Shown: piece by piece, positions 26,513-34,997 of the stretch
Layout: each line of letters starts with the position of its first letter
Position numbering within the stretch: the stretch's first letter is position 1
Assembly: GCF_900111515.1 (NCBI RefSeq)
Contig: NZ_FOHS01000002.1
Span: 434,001-498,000 of the forward strand
Source of the DNA: Hymenobacter actinosclerus
GTDB taxonomy: Bacteria; Bacteroidota; Bacteroidia; Cytophagales; Hymenobacteraceae
Reading direction: 5' to 3'
DNA: 64,000 nucleotides
Notes under the pieces: model-generated
Told to the model about the DNA's origin: nothing
Database searches by the model: none
Seen by the model: the letters and a program-made list of their open reading frames with translations, nothing else
Made by a program: the position numbers and the translations under genes

Positions 26513-26649
26513 CGGGGTGCTTTAAGGGAAAGCGTGCAGCGGGCGAGCAGCCGAAAAAACCGGACCGGCAATGGCCTGGTCTTGCTCTAAAAAAGACGAT
26601 TCGGAATCTAAACAACAAAACCGGCGGAATAATGCGGCCGGCTTTGGGC

Positions 26650-26692
26650 AAAAAAAGAGCAGGGAACCTTCCAAGTGAAAGGCTCCCTGCTC
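26650..26692 (-). terminator. rpsO terminator
   Basis: On the minus strand a 12-bp stem (GAGCAGGGAGCC with GGTTCCCTGCTC, one G-U pair, 26657-26668 and 26681-26692) is followed by seven T. It begins 14 bases past the rpsO stop and lies before pnp. Confidence 0.9.
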
Positions 26693-26705
26693 CGGGGAAG
26701 GGGGC

Positions 26706-26981
26706 TTACTTACGCAGGCCCAGCTCCTTAACAATCGCGCGGTAGCGGTTGATGTCCCGCTGCATGAGGTAATCCAGCATGCTGCGGCGCTTACCTACCA
26801 GTTTGAGCAGGCCCAAACGGGTCGAGAAATCCTTCTTGTTCACCTTGAGGTGCTCCGTCAGGTCCAGAATACGCTGGGTGAAGAGCGCAATTTGCGACTC
26901 GGCCGAACCGGTGTCTTTAGAGGTTTTCTGGAGGCTGTTTTTCTCGAAAATAGCCTGTTTTGCTTCGGTGGTCAGTTGCAT
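26706..26981 (-). CDS. rpsO: 30S ribosomal protein S15
   Basis: 91 residues from the ATG at 26979-26981. Binds 16S rRNA early in small-subunit assembly. Clear S15 signatures: [40 protein letters not shown]. The frame is open well upstream, but the family start fits this ATG. A -7 element lies 71 bases upstream and a strong terminator directly after, so it is a single-gene unit with pnp next. Confidence 0.97.
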   Translation of the reverse strand: MQLTTEAKQAIFEKNSLQKTSKDTGSAESQIALFTQRILDLTEHLKVNKKDFSTRLGLLKLVGKRRSMLDYLMQRDINRYRAIVKELGLRK

Positions 26982-27051
26982 CGGCAGATAGGTTGCCCCG
27001 TCTTTGATTAAAAAAAGAAAAGAAGATTCACCCCGCACCTCGGGGTGAGCG

Positions 27052-27059
27052 CAAAGGTA
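27052..27059 (-). promoter_or_regulatory. -7 element for rpsO
   Basis: Minus strand TACCTTTG, 71 bases before the rpsO ATG. No clear -33 partner. Confidence 0.5.
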
Positions 27060-27121
27060 AGGATTTAATGCGGGGAATGCGGGCAGAGAATAGGATAAAT
27101 GTGCGAACGGCCCCGATTGCC

Positions 27122-28555
27122 CTATACCGCCTTCTTGTAGCCCCGTAGCGGCCAGCGCAGCCAGCGGGGCACCAGGCGGCCCCAGTTGATGTCGAGCAGG
27201 CCGGAGTCGTGGCGGGCCTGGTAGAGAAAGAACAGGCCGATGGGCAGCAGAATGGCGGCCGACATCCACATGCCCACACTCACGGGCATTACCTGCTCGC
27301 GGCCGTACTTCTCGCCCATAATCGAGAAGACGTAATAGATGATAAAAAACACGATGGACACCAGAATTGGCACGCCCAGCCCCCCCTTTTTGATAATAGC
27401 GCCCAGTGGCGCCCCAATCAGGAACATGAGCAGGATGGCGGCCGACTGGGTGTACTTGCGGTAGGTTTCGATGCGGTAGTTGGCCGTTTCCTTGGTCAGG
27501 TTGGTCAGCCGCTCCTCGGTGGTTGTGAGGGACGACAGCACGTTGCGGGCCCGGTTGGCCGCTTGCTGGGCGATATTCTTGGTATCGGGTGGCAGCCGCT
27601 TGGCGGGCACGGCCCAGGCGGCCACGCGCTGGTCGGCGGCCTGGCCCAGCGTGTCGAGGCGCAGGTAGGTGTAGTAGGGCGTGAGCTGCCGCACCACCTG
27701 CCGGCGCTCCTGGCTCAGGCGGCTCTGGAGCGAGTCGGTATAGTGCCTGAGCTGGCCCAGGTTGAGCATCATCTTGTTGGTGTTGAACAGCTCTTTCTGG
27801 GTGCGGTCGAGACCGAACGATTTCAGCGAGAAGGTAATCAGGTTCTGATCGAAGTTCTGGCGGATAAAGCTGGCCCCGGCCGTGCTCTGGGTGTTGGGCT
27901 GCTCGGTGTAGGAGCGCCCCCGAAACAGCTCCAGGCCCAGGTACTGCCCCCCGAAACGGGTAAACATGCGGCCCGAGTCGGCCAGAATGACGGTGCTGCC
28001 GCCGCGCCCGCCGGTGTGGTCGTAAATCATTACCCCCTTCAGAATGTCGCCATTCTTGCCCTCCTTCTCATCTACCTTAATCGTGAAGCCGGGAATACCG
28101 TTGTAGAACACGCCCTCGCGGATATCGAGGGCCAGTTTCTGCTGGCGCACATCCCAAAGCAGGCTGAAGGCTTCGAGGTTGGCCATGGGCACAATGGTAT
28201 TGTTGAACCAGAACGCGCCGCCGGCCAGCAGCAAACTTACCAGCAGCACCGGCCGCAGAATCCGGGTAAGCGAAATACCGGCCGTTTTGATGGCCGTCAG
28301 CTCGTGGTGCTCACCCAGCGTGCCAAAGGTCATGAGCGAGGAAAGCAGCACGGCCAGCGGCAGCGAAATGGGCACAATCAGCACGCTGAAAAAGAACAGC
28401 AACTGCAGAATGACGCCCAGGCCCAGATCCTTGCCCACCAGATCGTCCATGTATTTCATCATGAACTGCATCAGGAAGATGAACTGCACCACGGCGAAGG
28501 TGAGCAGAAACGGCCCGGCAAAGGCCTGCAAAATCAGCTTATCAAGTTTTTTCAT
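27122..28555 (-). CDS. LptF/LptG-family permease
   Basis: 477 residues from the ATG at 28553-28555 (M-K-K-L-D-K-L-I). Inner-membrane half of the transporter that pulls lipopolysaccharide out of the membrane (YjgP/YjgQ family). Three hydrophobic helices near the start, including [12 protein letters not shown], and [14 protein letters not shown]; then a large beta-jellyroll periplasmic domain; then three helices at the end with [17 protein letters not shown] and [10 protein letters not shown]. About 120 residues longer than E. coli LptF, the extra part being in the periplasmic domain, which is normal for Bacteroidota. Whether it is the F or the G form cannot be decided. Confidence 0.9.
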   Translation of the reverse strand: MKKLDKLILQAFAGPFLLTFAVVQFIFLMQFMMKYMDDLVGKDLGLGVILQLLFFFSVLIVPISLPLAVLLSSLMTFGTLGEHHELTAIKTAGISLTRILRPVLLVSLLLAGGAFWFNNTIVPMANLEAFSLLWDVRQQKLALDIREGVFYNGIPGFTIKVDEKEGKNGDILKGVMIYDHTGGRGGSTVILADSGRMFTRFGGQYLGLELFRGRSYTEQPNTQSTAGASFIRQNFDQNLITFSLKSFGLDRTQKELFNTNKMMLNLGQLRHYTDSLQSRLSQERRQVVRQLTPYYTYLRLDTLGQAADQRVAAWAVPAKRLPPDTKNIAQQAANRARNVLSSLTTTEERLTNLTKETANYRIETYRKYTQSAAILLMFLIGAPLGAIIKKGGLGVPILVSIVFFIIYYVFSIMGEKYGREQVMPVSVGMWMSAAILLPIGLFFLYQARHDSGLLDINWGRLVPRWLRWPLRGYKKAV

Positions 28556-28599
28556 AGAAGCAGCCGCCCGCCCCCGGTCCGGCGGACCCAAAAAACAAC

Positions 28600-28648
28600 G
28601 GGGAGCAAACGCGAAACGAAGATACGGCTCGTTTCGCGTCTGCTCCCC
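28600..28648 (-). terminator. hairpin after the START-like gene
   Basis: 20-base arms, 28600-28619 and 28629-28648, with one mismatch; starts GGGGAGCA and contains CGCGAAACGA. It lies 23 bases past the stop of the gene at 28671, before the permease. Confidence 0.7.
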
Positions 28649-28670
28649 GGATTGCGGGCTATAATTAGGC

Positions 28671-29084
28671 CTAGCCGCCCACCTGCTCGCGCAGCTTCTG
28701 GATCAGGCCGGCCCACATTTCCTCCAGCTCCTCGGTGTCGGTTTCTTCCGAATAGTCGACCACCCGCAGGTATACTTCCTGGGTCAGCTCCGACTCTTCA
28801 ATCAGAAAGTCGAGGTAGTTGGCGTCGGCTACGGTCTTGCGCCGCTCATCCAGAAAGCAGAAGCGCACCGAGCGGTTGGTGCGGTGCGAGCTCATTTCGG
28901 CATAGTGGGGCTGGTTGTCCCACACGAAGTTGAAGTGCTGCGAGCCCTCGACCTGCACGCGCTGGCAAAACCACTGTTCGAGGCCCGAGGCCGTAGCCAG
29001 GTAGGGATACAGAATCTTGGGCGAGGCATTTATGGGATATTCTACCGAAAAACGGTGTTTCTGACGAGTAGCCGAAAGGGACAT
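28671..29084 (-). CDS. START-like domain protein
   Basis: 137 residues. Conserved Bacteroidota family with the helix-grip (SRPBCC/AHSA1-like) fold: F-S-V-E-Y-P-I-N-A-S-P-K-I-L-Y-P-Y-L at the start, S-G-L-E-Q-W-F near residue 33, then alternating strands and a long C-terminal helix (E-E-L-E-E-M-W-A-G-L-I-Q-K-L-R-E). The fold has a hydrophobic cavity, so a lipid or small ligand is possible, but no ligand is known for this family. It is very acidic in the 100-120 region. Divergent from tRNA-Met. Confidence 0.85.
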   Translation of the reverse strand: MSLSATRQKHRFSVEYPINASPKILYPYLATASGLEQWFCQRVQVEGSQHFNFVWDNQPHYAEMSSHRTNRSVRFCFLDERRKTVADANYLDFLIEESELTQEVYLRVVDYSEETDTEELEEMWAGLIQKLREQVGG

Positions 29085-29174
29085 AAGCAGTACAGGGTAA
29101 AGAATTTAGGACCGAAGGGCCGCCGGGCGGCTCCCACGGCAGCCAATATACGCGGCTTTTTTTTCCTTCCCCCC

Positions 29175-29206
29175 TTGCACCGCTTCAAAACTTGTGCCTA
29201 CCTTTG
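29175..29206 (+). promoter_or_regulatory. promoter of tRNA-Met
   Basis: TTG at 29175-29177, 21 bases of spacer, then TACCTTTG at 29199-29206: a full match to the Bacteroidota promoter consensus. It ends 14 bases before the tRNA, fitting a start a few bases upstream of it. Confidence 0.85.
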
Positions 29207-29220
29207 CACCACCAAAACAG

Positions 29221-29294
29221 GGCGGGATAGCTCAGTTGGTTAGAGCACAGGATTCATAACCCTGAGGTCACGAGTTCAACTCTCGTTCCCGCTA
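29221..29294 (+). tRNA. tRNA-Met (CAT)
   Basis: 74 nt cloverleaf. The acceptor stem GGCGGGA pairs with TCCCGCT with one G-T pair; D arm GCTC / GAGC; anticodon loop TTCATAA gives CAT; T arm ACGAG / CTCGT around TTCAACT; discriminator A. CCA is not encoded. The anticodon stem ends in an A-C mismatch, which I recall as normal in Bacteroidota tRNA-Met. It looks like the elongator form, since the initiator GGG/CCC anticodon stem is absent; a tRNA-Ile with modified CAT cannot be fully excluded. It is a single-gene unit with its own promoter and terminator. Confidence 0.93.
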
Positions 29295-29299
29295 CTTGC

Positions 29300-29335
29300 A
29301 AAAACCGCGTCGGATACCTTCCGGCGCGGTTTTTT
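29300..29335 (+). terminator. tRNA-Met terminator
   Basis: AAAAACCGCG... pairs with ...CGCGGTTTTTT (29300-29309 with 29325-29335), ending in a T run five bases after the tRNA. Confidence 0.85.
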
Positions 29336-29470
29336 GCTTTTATCTCGTCCCGCAAGCCCACCCGGGTTTATCTATGGTTCTGCTTTGCCAGAAGCGCCGC
29401 TAACCGACAATTCGGCGCCATTAGTCTAAATAAGTAGGACGTTGGGCGAGAAATATGCTCCTTTGGGCCC

Positions 29471-29917
29471 ATGCGGCAGCAATTCCAGAACCCTACGGGC
29501 ACCACGTTTCTCATCACCGAGTTTGATCAGCAGAATAACTGGATTTACAACAACTGGCAGGGGTTGCTGACCATGGAAAATATTCAGCAGGGCTCGTATG
29601 GAATTCTCGATATCATCCAGCAAAGCCAGTGCCCCTACCTGCTCACCGACAACACCCACCTGCTCGGTTCCTGGAAGCACGGCAACGACTGGCTGGAGAA
29701 GGTCTGGATTCCGCAGGCCCTGGCGGCTGGCATGACCTACTACGCCCACGTTAAAGCCCCGGGCGTATTCGGTCAGGCCTCGGTAGAGGATATGCACCTG
29801 CGCGTAGGTTCCCGGTTGCCGCTACAGCTTTTCGATGAGATGGAGGATGCAGTAGCCTGGCTGCGCGAAATGCAGGCCCTGGACGCCAAAAACCAAGGCC
29901 CCGTCAGCCTCATTTGA
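29471..29917 (+). CDS. small unknown protein, STAS-like, first of three related genes
   Basis: 148 residues. No named family. The plan is a strand with N-N-W-I-Y-N-N-W-Q-G, a helix with Q-G-S-Y-G-I-L-D-I-I-Q-Q, then C-P-Y-L-L-T-D-N-T, a helix, W-I-P-Q-A-L-A-A-G-M-T-Y-Y-A, and a C-terminal F-D-E-M-E-D-A-V-A-W-L-R. This alternation, with a helix-capping D-N in the middle, recalls STAS/SpoIIAA folds. Two further genes in the window (44704 and 45308) share the plan: L-N-x-L-x-x-R-W / a helix ending in C or A / W-L-x-D / x-A-x-S-W-L. Preceded by the tRNA unit, followed by a bidirectional hairpin. Confidence 0.65.
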   Translation: MRQQFQNPTGTTFLITEFDQQNNWIYNNWQGLLTMENIQQGSYGILDIIQQSQCPYLLTDNTHLLGSWKHGNDWLEKVWIPQALAAGMTYYAHVKAPGVFGQASVEDMHLRVGSRLPLQLFDEMEDAVAWLREMQALDAKNQGPVSLI

Positions 29918-29955
29918 AGGCCGGGTTTATCCCCGGACATTTTCCACCGGACTAC

Positions 29956-29994
29956 AAAAAAGCGGCTGCCCCTTTCGGAGCAGCCGCTTTTTTT
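29956..29994. terminator. bidirectional terminator before rplT
   Basis: AAAAAAGCGGCTGC (29956-29969) pairs with GCAGCCGCTTTTTTT (29980-29994). It ends both the convergent gene at 29471 and the rplT cluster. Confidence 0.9.
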
Positions 29995-30015
29995 ATGGTC
30001 AGTAGCCGCGGACGG

Positions 30016-30360
30016 TTACTTCATTTTCTCCACGATGCCCTTGAAAGCCTCGGGGTGGTTCAGCGCGAGGTCGGCCAGAACTTTACGGTTAAGCTCGATA
30101 CCGGCCTTCTTGAGGCCACCCATGAACTGCGAGTACGACAGGCCGTGCTCACGAGCGCCGGCGTTGATACGCTGAATCCAGAGGGCGCGGAACTCGCGCT
30201 TCTTTACTTTCCGGTCGCGGTAGGCGTAGAGCAGGCCTTTCTCAACGGCGTTCTTGGCAACGGTCCAAACGTTTTTGCGACGGCCGTAGTAGCCTTTCGC
30301 CAAACGCATGATTTTCTTCCGACGGTGGCGCGAGGCCGCGTGGTTTACACTTCTTGGCAT
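30016..30360 (-). CDS. rplT: 50S ribosomal protein L20
   Basis: 114 residues, normal for L20. [16 protein letters not shown] start, then [13 protein letters not shown] and [10 protein letters not shown]. Needed for early 23S rRNA folding. Last gene of the thrS-infC-rpmI-rplT cluster. The space to rpmI is 165 bases, long for this pair, and holds an AT-rich repeat. Confidence 0.97.
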   Translation of the reverse strand: MPRSVNHAASRHRRKKIMRLAKGYYGRRKNVWTVAKNAVEKGLLYAYRDRKVKKREFRALWIQRINAGAREHGLSYSQFMGGLKKAGIELNRKVLADLALNHPEAFKGIVEKMK

Positions 30361-30439
30361 AACCTGGGTTGTTTTTGGCGGCCGGCGGCGGACTTACTGC
30401 CGCAGCTTGGGTTCCTACCGGACGCCTGGTTTTTGGTTT

Positions 30440-30529
30440 TTGAAATTATGAATTATAGATTCTGAATTTTGAATTACTCCTCGAAGCCGATGCTCCACTC
30501 ATAATTCCTAATTCAAAAATCATAATTAC
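30440..30529. repeat. AT-rich inverted GAATTATG words between rpmI and rplT
   Basis: Words such as GAAATTATGAATTATAG and GAATTTTGAATTA (30440-30476) recur in reverse complement (CATAATTCCTAATTC, 30498-30529). This is a sharp AT island in GC-rich surroundings. On the minus strand the array begins with the TAA stop codon of rpmI itself. Confidence 0.7.
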
Positions 30530-30720
30530 ATGTTAAGCATGTCCTTTACGCGGTTCATGTCGGCCGAGCTAACCAGCGTCACGTGCGTAAGGTTACGCTT
30601 CTGCTTGGTGGTCTTCTTGGTCAAGATGTGGCTCTTGTAGGCGTGCTTACGCTTGATTTTGCCCGTGCCGGTCAGCGTGAAACGCTTCTTGGCGCCGGAC
30701 TTGGTCTTCATTTTCGGCAT
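30526..30720 (-). CDS. rpmI: 50S ribosomal protein L35
   Basis: 64 residues from the ATG at 30718-30720, giving the normal length and the [14 protein letters not shown] start. [19 protein letters not shown] is the family core. Its stop codon TAA is also the first word of the AT-rich array that follows. Confidence 0.96.
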   Translation of the reverse strand: MPKMKTKSGAKKRFTLTGTGKIKRKHAYKSHILTKKTTKQKRNLTHVTLVSSADMNRVKDMLNM

Positions 30721-30813
30721 TGTGGTGGTAGAAAAGGGTGAAACATGCGGCGGTCGGCTGCCTAGGGCCGGTGCGCCAGCGAAAAGACGGAGCAAAGCCC
30801 CGGGGTAAGTGCG

Positions 30814-31512
30814 TTACTCGGCTCCCTGGTCGGCAGCGGAGACTTCAGCCGTGGCCGTTTCCTGGGCTTTGGCCTCGGGGGCCGGGGCAGCCGTAGCGGG
30901 CTTGGCGGCTTTGTCGGCGGGCTTGGCCTTATCAGTCTCCTTGGGGGCCACCTTTTTGGGCGGAGCCACCACTTTCGGAGCCAGATACAGGAACATGCGC
31001 TTGCCTTCGAGCTTGGGCAGCTGCTCTACTTTAGCCAAATCCTCGAGGGCCTGGGCAAACTTGAGCAGCAGGATTTCACCCCGCTCCTTGAAAACAATGC
31101 TGCGGCCCACAAAGTGAACGTAGGCCTTGATTTTCGCGCCCTCCTTCAGGAATTCCTGGGCGTGCTTGAGTTTGAAAGCAAAGTCGTGGTCGTCGGTGTT
31201 GGGTCCGAAGCGGATTTCCTTGATGACAACCTTGGTTTGCTTGGCCTTCAGCTCACGGGTTTTCTTCTTCTGCTCGTACTTGAATTTCGAGTAGTCGATA
31301 ACCCGGCACACGGGGGGCGTGGCAGTGGGCGAAATTTCTACGAGGTCCAGGTTTTGGTCCTGCGCCATGCGCCGGGCCTGATCGGTGGGGTAGATGCCTT
31401 GCTCCACGTTGTCGCCAACGAGGCGCACTTCACGGGCCGTAATCTTATGATTGATTTTGAACGGCTCCTCGACCTGGGCGCGAGGGATATAGCGGCGGTT
31501 AGGGGTAGCTAT
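30814..31512 (-). CDS. infC: translation initiation factor IF-3, apparent AUA start
   Basis: 232 residues if translation begins at the ATA at 31510-31512. A start at the GTG at 31426-31428 would remove the conserved N-terminal R-R-Y-I-P-R-A...[16 protein letters not shown] segment, and the frame has no ATG, GTG or TTG between the stop at 31525-31527 and that GTG. A good ribosome-binding site, AAGGAGA, ends 7 bases before the ATA. infC is the classic gene with a rare start codon (AUU in E. coli), which lets IF-3 control its own level. Then the normal IF-3N and IF-3C domains ([25 protein letters not shown]). The last 50 residues form a lysine, alanine and proline tail. Confidence 0.9.
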   Translation of the reverse strand: MATPNRRYIPRAQVEEPFKINHKITAREVRLVGDNVEQGIYPTDQARRMAQDQNLDLVEISPTATPPVCRVIDYSKFKYEQKKKTRELKAKQTKVVIKEIRFGPNTDDHDFAFKLKHAQEFLKEGAKIKAYVHFVGRSIVFKERGEILLLKFAQALEDLAKVEQLPKLEGKRMFLYLAPKVVAPPKKVAPKETDKAKPADKAAKPATAAPAPEAKAQETATAEVSAADQGAE

Positions 31513-31714
31513 GGCGGTTTCTCCTTAAGGTGAAAGTCGATTTTGACTAGAACTACAACCACACCGGGCGGACCCAATGAGTTCAGCTAGCGGGCAAATA
31601 TCCGCCATTTTTTCCAAATCCTCACCAAAACCTATATAAAAAAAGGCCTTTGCGGGCAGAAAAAGTGGCGGTTTTAGCGGGACCCGACCAGCAGCCGGGC
31701 CCCGCCAAGGCCCT

Positions 31715-33664
31715 TTACTGGGCCGCGCCGTCCATCAGGGCGGCCACCTGCGTTTCGAAGCTCTTGATAAACGAGTCGATGGGCATCGAGCCCACGTCGC
31801 CCTCGCCGTGCTTGCGCACCGACACGATGCCGTTTTCCTGCTCCTTCTCCCCCACGATCAGCATGTAGGGCACCTTCGACACTTCGGCGTCGCGGATTTT
31901 GCGGCCGATTTTCTCGTCGCGGTGGTCGACGGTGCCGCGCAGCTCGGCGGCCATCAGGCGGTCGTACACCTGCTGGGCGTAGTCGTGGTACTTCTCCGAA
32001 ATGGGCAGCACGGCGAACTGCTCGGGCGAGAGCCAGAGCGGGAAGTTGCCGGCGCAGTGCTCAATCAGCACAGCCACGAAGCGCTCCAAGGAGCCAAACG
32101 GGGCCCGGTGAATCATGACGGGGCGCTGGCGCGAGTTGTCGGAAGCCACGTACTCTAGGTCGAAGCGCTCGGGTAGGTTGTAGTCGACCTGCACCGTGCC
32201 CAGCTGCCACTTGCGGCCCAGCGCGTCGCGCACCATAAAGTCGAGCTTGGGGCCGTAGAAGGCGGCCTCGCCCAGCTCCGTTACGGTGGTCAGCCCCTTC
32301 TCGGCGGCCGACTCGATGATGGCCTGCTCGGCCTTGTCCCAGTTCTCATCCGAGCCGATGTACTTGGCCTTATTTTCGGGGTCGCGCAGGGAAATCTGGG
32401 CCGTGAAATCCTGGAATCCCAGTGCCCGGAAAACATAGAGCACCAGGTCGATAACCTTGGTGAACTCTTCCTTTACTTGATCGGGCCGGCAGAAGATGTG
32501 GGCGTCGTCCTGGGTGAAGCCGCGCACCCGCGTGAGGCCGTGCAGCTCGCCGCTCTGCTCGTAGCGGTACACCGTGCCGAACTCGGCCAGGCGCACCGGC
32601 AGGTCGCGGTAGCTGCGGGGCTTGGTCTTGTAGATTTCGCAGTGGTGGGGGCAGTTCATGGGCTTGAGGAAGAACTCCTCGCCCGGGTTCGGCGTCTTAA
32701 TGGGCTGGAACGAGTCGGCCCCGTATTTCTCGTAGTGGCCGCTGGTCACGTACAGCTCCTTGGAGCCGATGTGGGGCGTTACCACGGGCTGGTAGCCGGC
32801 CTTCACCTGGGCGCGGCGCAGGAACTGCTCCAGCTTTTCGCGCAGCATGGTGCCCTTGGGCAGCCACAGCGGCAGCCCCGCTCCTACTTTCTCCGAAAAC
32901 GCGAACAGCTCCAGCTCCTTGCCCAGCTTGCGGTGGTCGCGGCGCTTGGCCTCTTCCAGCTTTTCGAGGTACTCGGTCAGCTCCTTGGCCTTGGGGAAGG
33001 TGATGCCGTAGATGCGGGTGAGCTGCTTGTTTTTCTCGTCGCCGCGCCAGTAGGCGCCGGCCACGTTGAGCAGCTTCACGGCCTTGATGGTGGCCGTGTC
33101 GGGCAGGTGCGGGCCGCGGCACAAATCCACGAAGTTGCCCTGCTGGTAAAACGTGATGGAGCCGTCATCGAGGCGCTCCAGCAGGTCCAGCTTGTAGGGG
33201 TCGGCCTTCTCGGTGAAGTAGGCCACGGCTTCGGCCTTGGATACGGCGCGGCGCTCGAACTTGCTTTTCTGGCGGGCCAGCTCCAGCATCTTCTTCTCGA
33301 TTTCCGGGAAATCCTCGCTCGAAATCGTGCGGCCTTCGCCCAGGTCGATGTCGTAGTAGAAGCCGTTTTCGATGGCCGGACCGATGCCCAGCTTCACGCC
33401 GGGGTACAGCGCTTCGAGGGCTTCGGCCAGCACGTGGGCCGAGGAGTGCCAGAAGGCCATCTTGCCATCGTCGTCGTTCCAGGTCAGGATAGCAACCTGG
33501 GCGTCGTGCTCGATGGGGCGGTGCAGGTCGCGCACTTCGCCATCAACGCGCACGCCCACGGCGTTGCGGGCCAAGCCTTCGCTGATAGCGGCGGCGACAT
33601 CGTAGCCCGTGGCGCCATCTACAAACTGGCGCACCGAGCCATCGGGGAGGGTGATATTCAACAT
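31715..33664 (-). CDS. thrS: threonine--tRNA ligase
   Basis: 649 residues from the ATG at 33662-33664 ([10 protein letters not shown]). Charges tRNA-Thr. Order: TGS domain (1-60), editing domain with [10 protein letters not shown] near 75, the class II catalytic core with motif 2 [26 protein letters not shown] and motif 3, the zinc ligands (C in M-N-C-P-H-H, plus two later His) and the C-terminal anticodon-binding domain ([16 protein letters not shown]). The gap of 202 bases to infC shows no terminator hairpin I can be sure of, so the four genes may be one transcript. Confidence 0.96.
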   Translation of the reverse strand: MLNITLPDGSVRQFVDGATGYDVAAAISEGLARNAVGVRVDGEVRDLHRPIEHDAQVAILTWNDDDGKMAFWHSSAHVLAEALEALYPGVKLGIGPAIENGFYYDIDLGEGRTISSEDFPEIEKKMLELARQKSKFERRAVSKAEAVAYFTEKADPYKLDLLERLDDGSITFYQQGNFVDLCRGPHLPDTATIKAVKLLNVAGAYWRGDEKNKQLTRIYGITFPKAKELTEYLEKLEEAKRRDHRKLGKELELFAFSEKVGAGLPLWLPKGTMLREKLEQFLRRAQVKAGYQPVVTPHIGSKELYVTSGHYEKYGADSFQPIKTPNPGEEFFLKPMNCPHHCEIYKTKPRSYRDLPVRLAEFGTVYRYEQSGELHGLTRVRGFTQDDAHIFCRPDQVKEEFTKVIDLVLYVFRALGFQDFTAQISLRDPENKAKYIGSDENWDKAEQAIIESAAEKGLTTVTELGEAAFYGPKLDFMVRDALGRKWQLGTVQVDYNLPERFDLEYVASDNSRQRPVMIHRAPFGSLERFVAVLIEHCAGNFPLWLSPEQFAVLPISEKYHDYAQQVYDRLMAAELRGTVDHRDEKIGRKIRDAEVSKVPYMLIVGEKEQENGIVSVRKHGEGDVGSMPIDSFIKSFETQVAALMDGAAQ

Positions 33665-33720
33665 AAAAAAGGGAGCGTAATGGCTATACAAACAGCCGTG
33701 AGGCCGCAAGTTACGGAAAT

Positions 33721-33831
33721 GGTGAGATGGTGAGGTGGTGAGATGGTGAGTTTGACGTGCCAGGGGCCTGATTGCGCCACTTGCGTCAGTAGGCCCCTGG
33801 CACGTCAAACTCACCACCTCACCATTTCACC
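33721..33831. repeat. hairpin flanked by GGTGAGATG words, family A copy 1
   Basis: Core: 33745-33769 is the exact reverse complement of 33791-33815, with a 21-base loop; the stem includes TTTGACGTGCCAGGGGCCT. Outside it the words GGTGAGATG and GGTGAGGTGG repeat on one side and CACCTCACCATTTCACC on the other. The second copy is at 52783. On the minus strand it begins right at the TGA stop of the TPR gene that ends at 33832. Confidence 0.88.
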
Positions 33832-34953
33832 TCAAAGCCCCGGCTTAAGCACGCTCAGCGGCTCGATGGCCTCAACGGGCGCGGGGCGCGGGGTTTCGTC
33901 GACGATGATGCCGCGGGCGCGGTTGCCTATTTTCCAGACTTTATAGGTCCAGCGGCGGTTGCCCGGGTTTTCGGCCACCAGCAGGCGGTACTGGTCGGCG
34001 GCTTCGGCCCATTTTGCCTGGCTTTCGAAGCTTTCGGCCAGCATGGCGCGGGCCTCGGGCAGGCGCGGGGCGCGGCGCAGGGCCCGTTGCAGGTAGGGCA
34101 CGGCCTGCGGGTAGCGGCGGGCCTTGTAGGCGGCCAAGCCCAGGCGGTAGTCGGCACGGTAGAAGGTGGAATCGAGCCGGCCCACGCGGGCGTAGCTGCG
34201 GAGCGCCTGCTCCGGCTGGTTTTGGAGCTCGAACTGCCGGCCGTAATCATACCACAGCGGCGCGTAGGTGGAATCCAGCTTCAGGCCCCGGGCGGCGTAG
34301 ATGGCCGCCTGATCGGGCCGCCGGTAGGCGTTGGACAGGAAGGCCAGCTGATGCAGGATTTCGGGCTCGCGCGGGGCGCGGGCTACGCTGGCGCGCAGGT
34401 AGTCGAGGGCCTGCACGGTATCGGCCAGCCCCACGAAGGCCAGGCCCTTGTAGAACAGAGCGGCGGCCAGGTCGGGCTCCTGCTGTAGGGCGCGGTCGAG
34501 CTGGTCGAGGGCATCCTGGTAGCGGCGCGAGGCCAGGTGCATTTCCCCTACCAGCAGGTTGAGCTCGGGCGAGGCAAAGCCGCGGCGGGCGGCCTGGTCG
34601 GTGGCATCGAGGGCAGCCTTGATAAAACCCTGGGCCCGCAGGGCGCGGGCCTTGGTGAAGTAGAACTGGCCCGGCGAATCGTCGAGGGCCAGGGCCTGGT
34701 TGATGTCGCTCAGGGCCGCGTCGGTCTGGCCGGCATCGAGGCGAAAAGCGGCGCGGCGGGCGTACAGCGAAGCGTTGCGGGGCTGCCGGATGATGGCGCC
34801 GTCGAGCTCCTCGGCCTGCACGCGCGGGCCGCTGGCCACGGTGCGCAGGTCAATCATGGTATCGGGCCGGGCCGCCGGGGTGGGCTCGGCGCAGCCGGTC
34901 AGCAGGGCGGCCGTAGCCAGCCCGGCAAGCCACCAAAATTGAGAAACCCGCAA
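33832..34953 (-). CDS. TPR-repeat lipoprotein
   Basis: 373 residues from the TTG at 34951-34953, which gives M-R-V-S-Q-F-W-W, a hydrophobic segment and the lipobox L-L-T-G-C near residue 20. An in-frame ATG at 35070 lies inside the upstream gene and would make an odd proline-rich leader. The mature part is a series of TPR-type helix pairs (A-L-S-D-I-N-Q-A-L-A-L-D, A-L-D-Q-L-D-R-A-L-Q-Q-E-P-D, A-V-P-Y-L-Q-R-A-L-R-R-A-P). Lipid-anchored TPR proteins act as envelope scaffolds; partner unknown. The TPR gene at 34998 is 44 bases upstream in the same direction. Confidence 0.8.
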   Translation of the reverse strand: MRVSQFWWLAGLATAALLTGCAEPTPAARPDTMIDLRTVASGPRVQAEELDGAIIRQPRNASLYARRAAFRLDAGQTDAALSDINQALALDDSPGQFYFTKARALRAQGFIKAALDATDQAARRGFASPELNLLVGEMHLASRRYQDALDQLDRALQQEPDLAAALFYKGLAFVGLADTVQALDYLRASVARAPREPEILHQLAFLSNAYRRPDQAAIYAARGLKLDSTYAPLWYDYGRQFELQNQPEQALRSYARVGRLDSTFYRADYRLGLAAYKARRYPQAVPYLQRALRRAPRLPEARAMLAESFESQAKWAEAADQYRLLVAENPGNRRWTYKVWKIGNRARGIIVDETPRPAPVEAIEPLSVLKPGL

Positions 34954-34978
34954 AGTCAGCAAAAGTAAAGTGAGGCCC

Positions 34979-34986
34979 CAAAGATA
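34979..34986 (-). promoter_or_regulatory. -7 element for the TPR lipoprotein
   Basis: Minus strand TATCTTTG, 25 bases before the TTG start. A TTTG lies 26 bases further up, somewhat beyond the usual spacing. A second TACTTTTG at 34960-34967 would leave almost no leader. Confidence 0.4.
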
Positions 34987-34997
34987 CGCGCCGCTGC

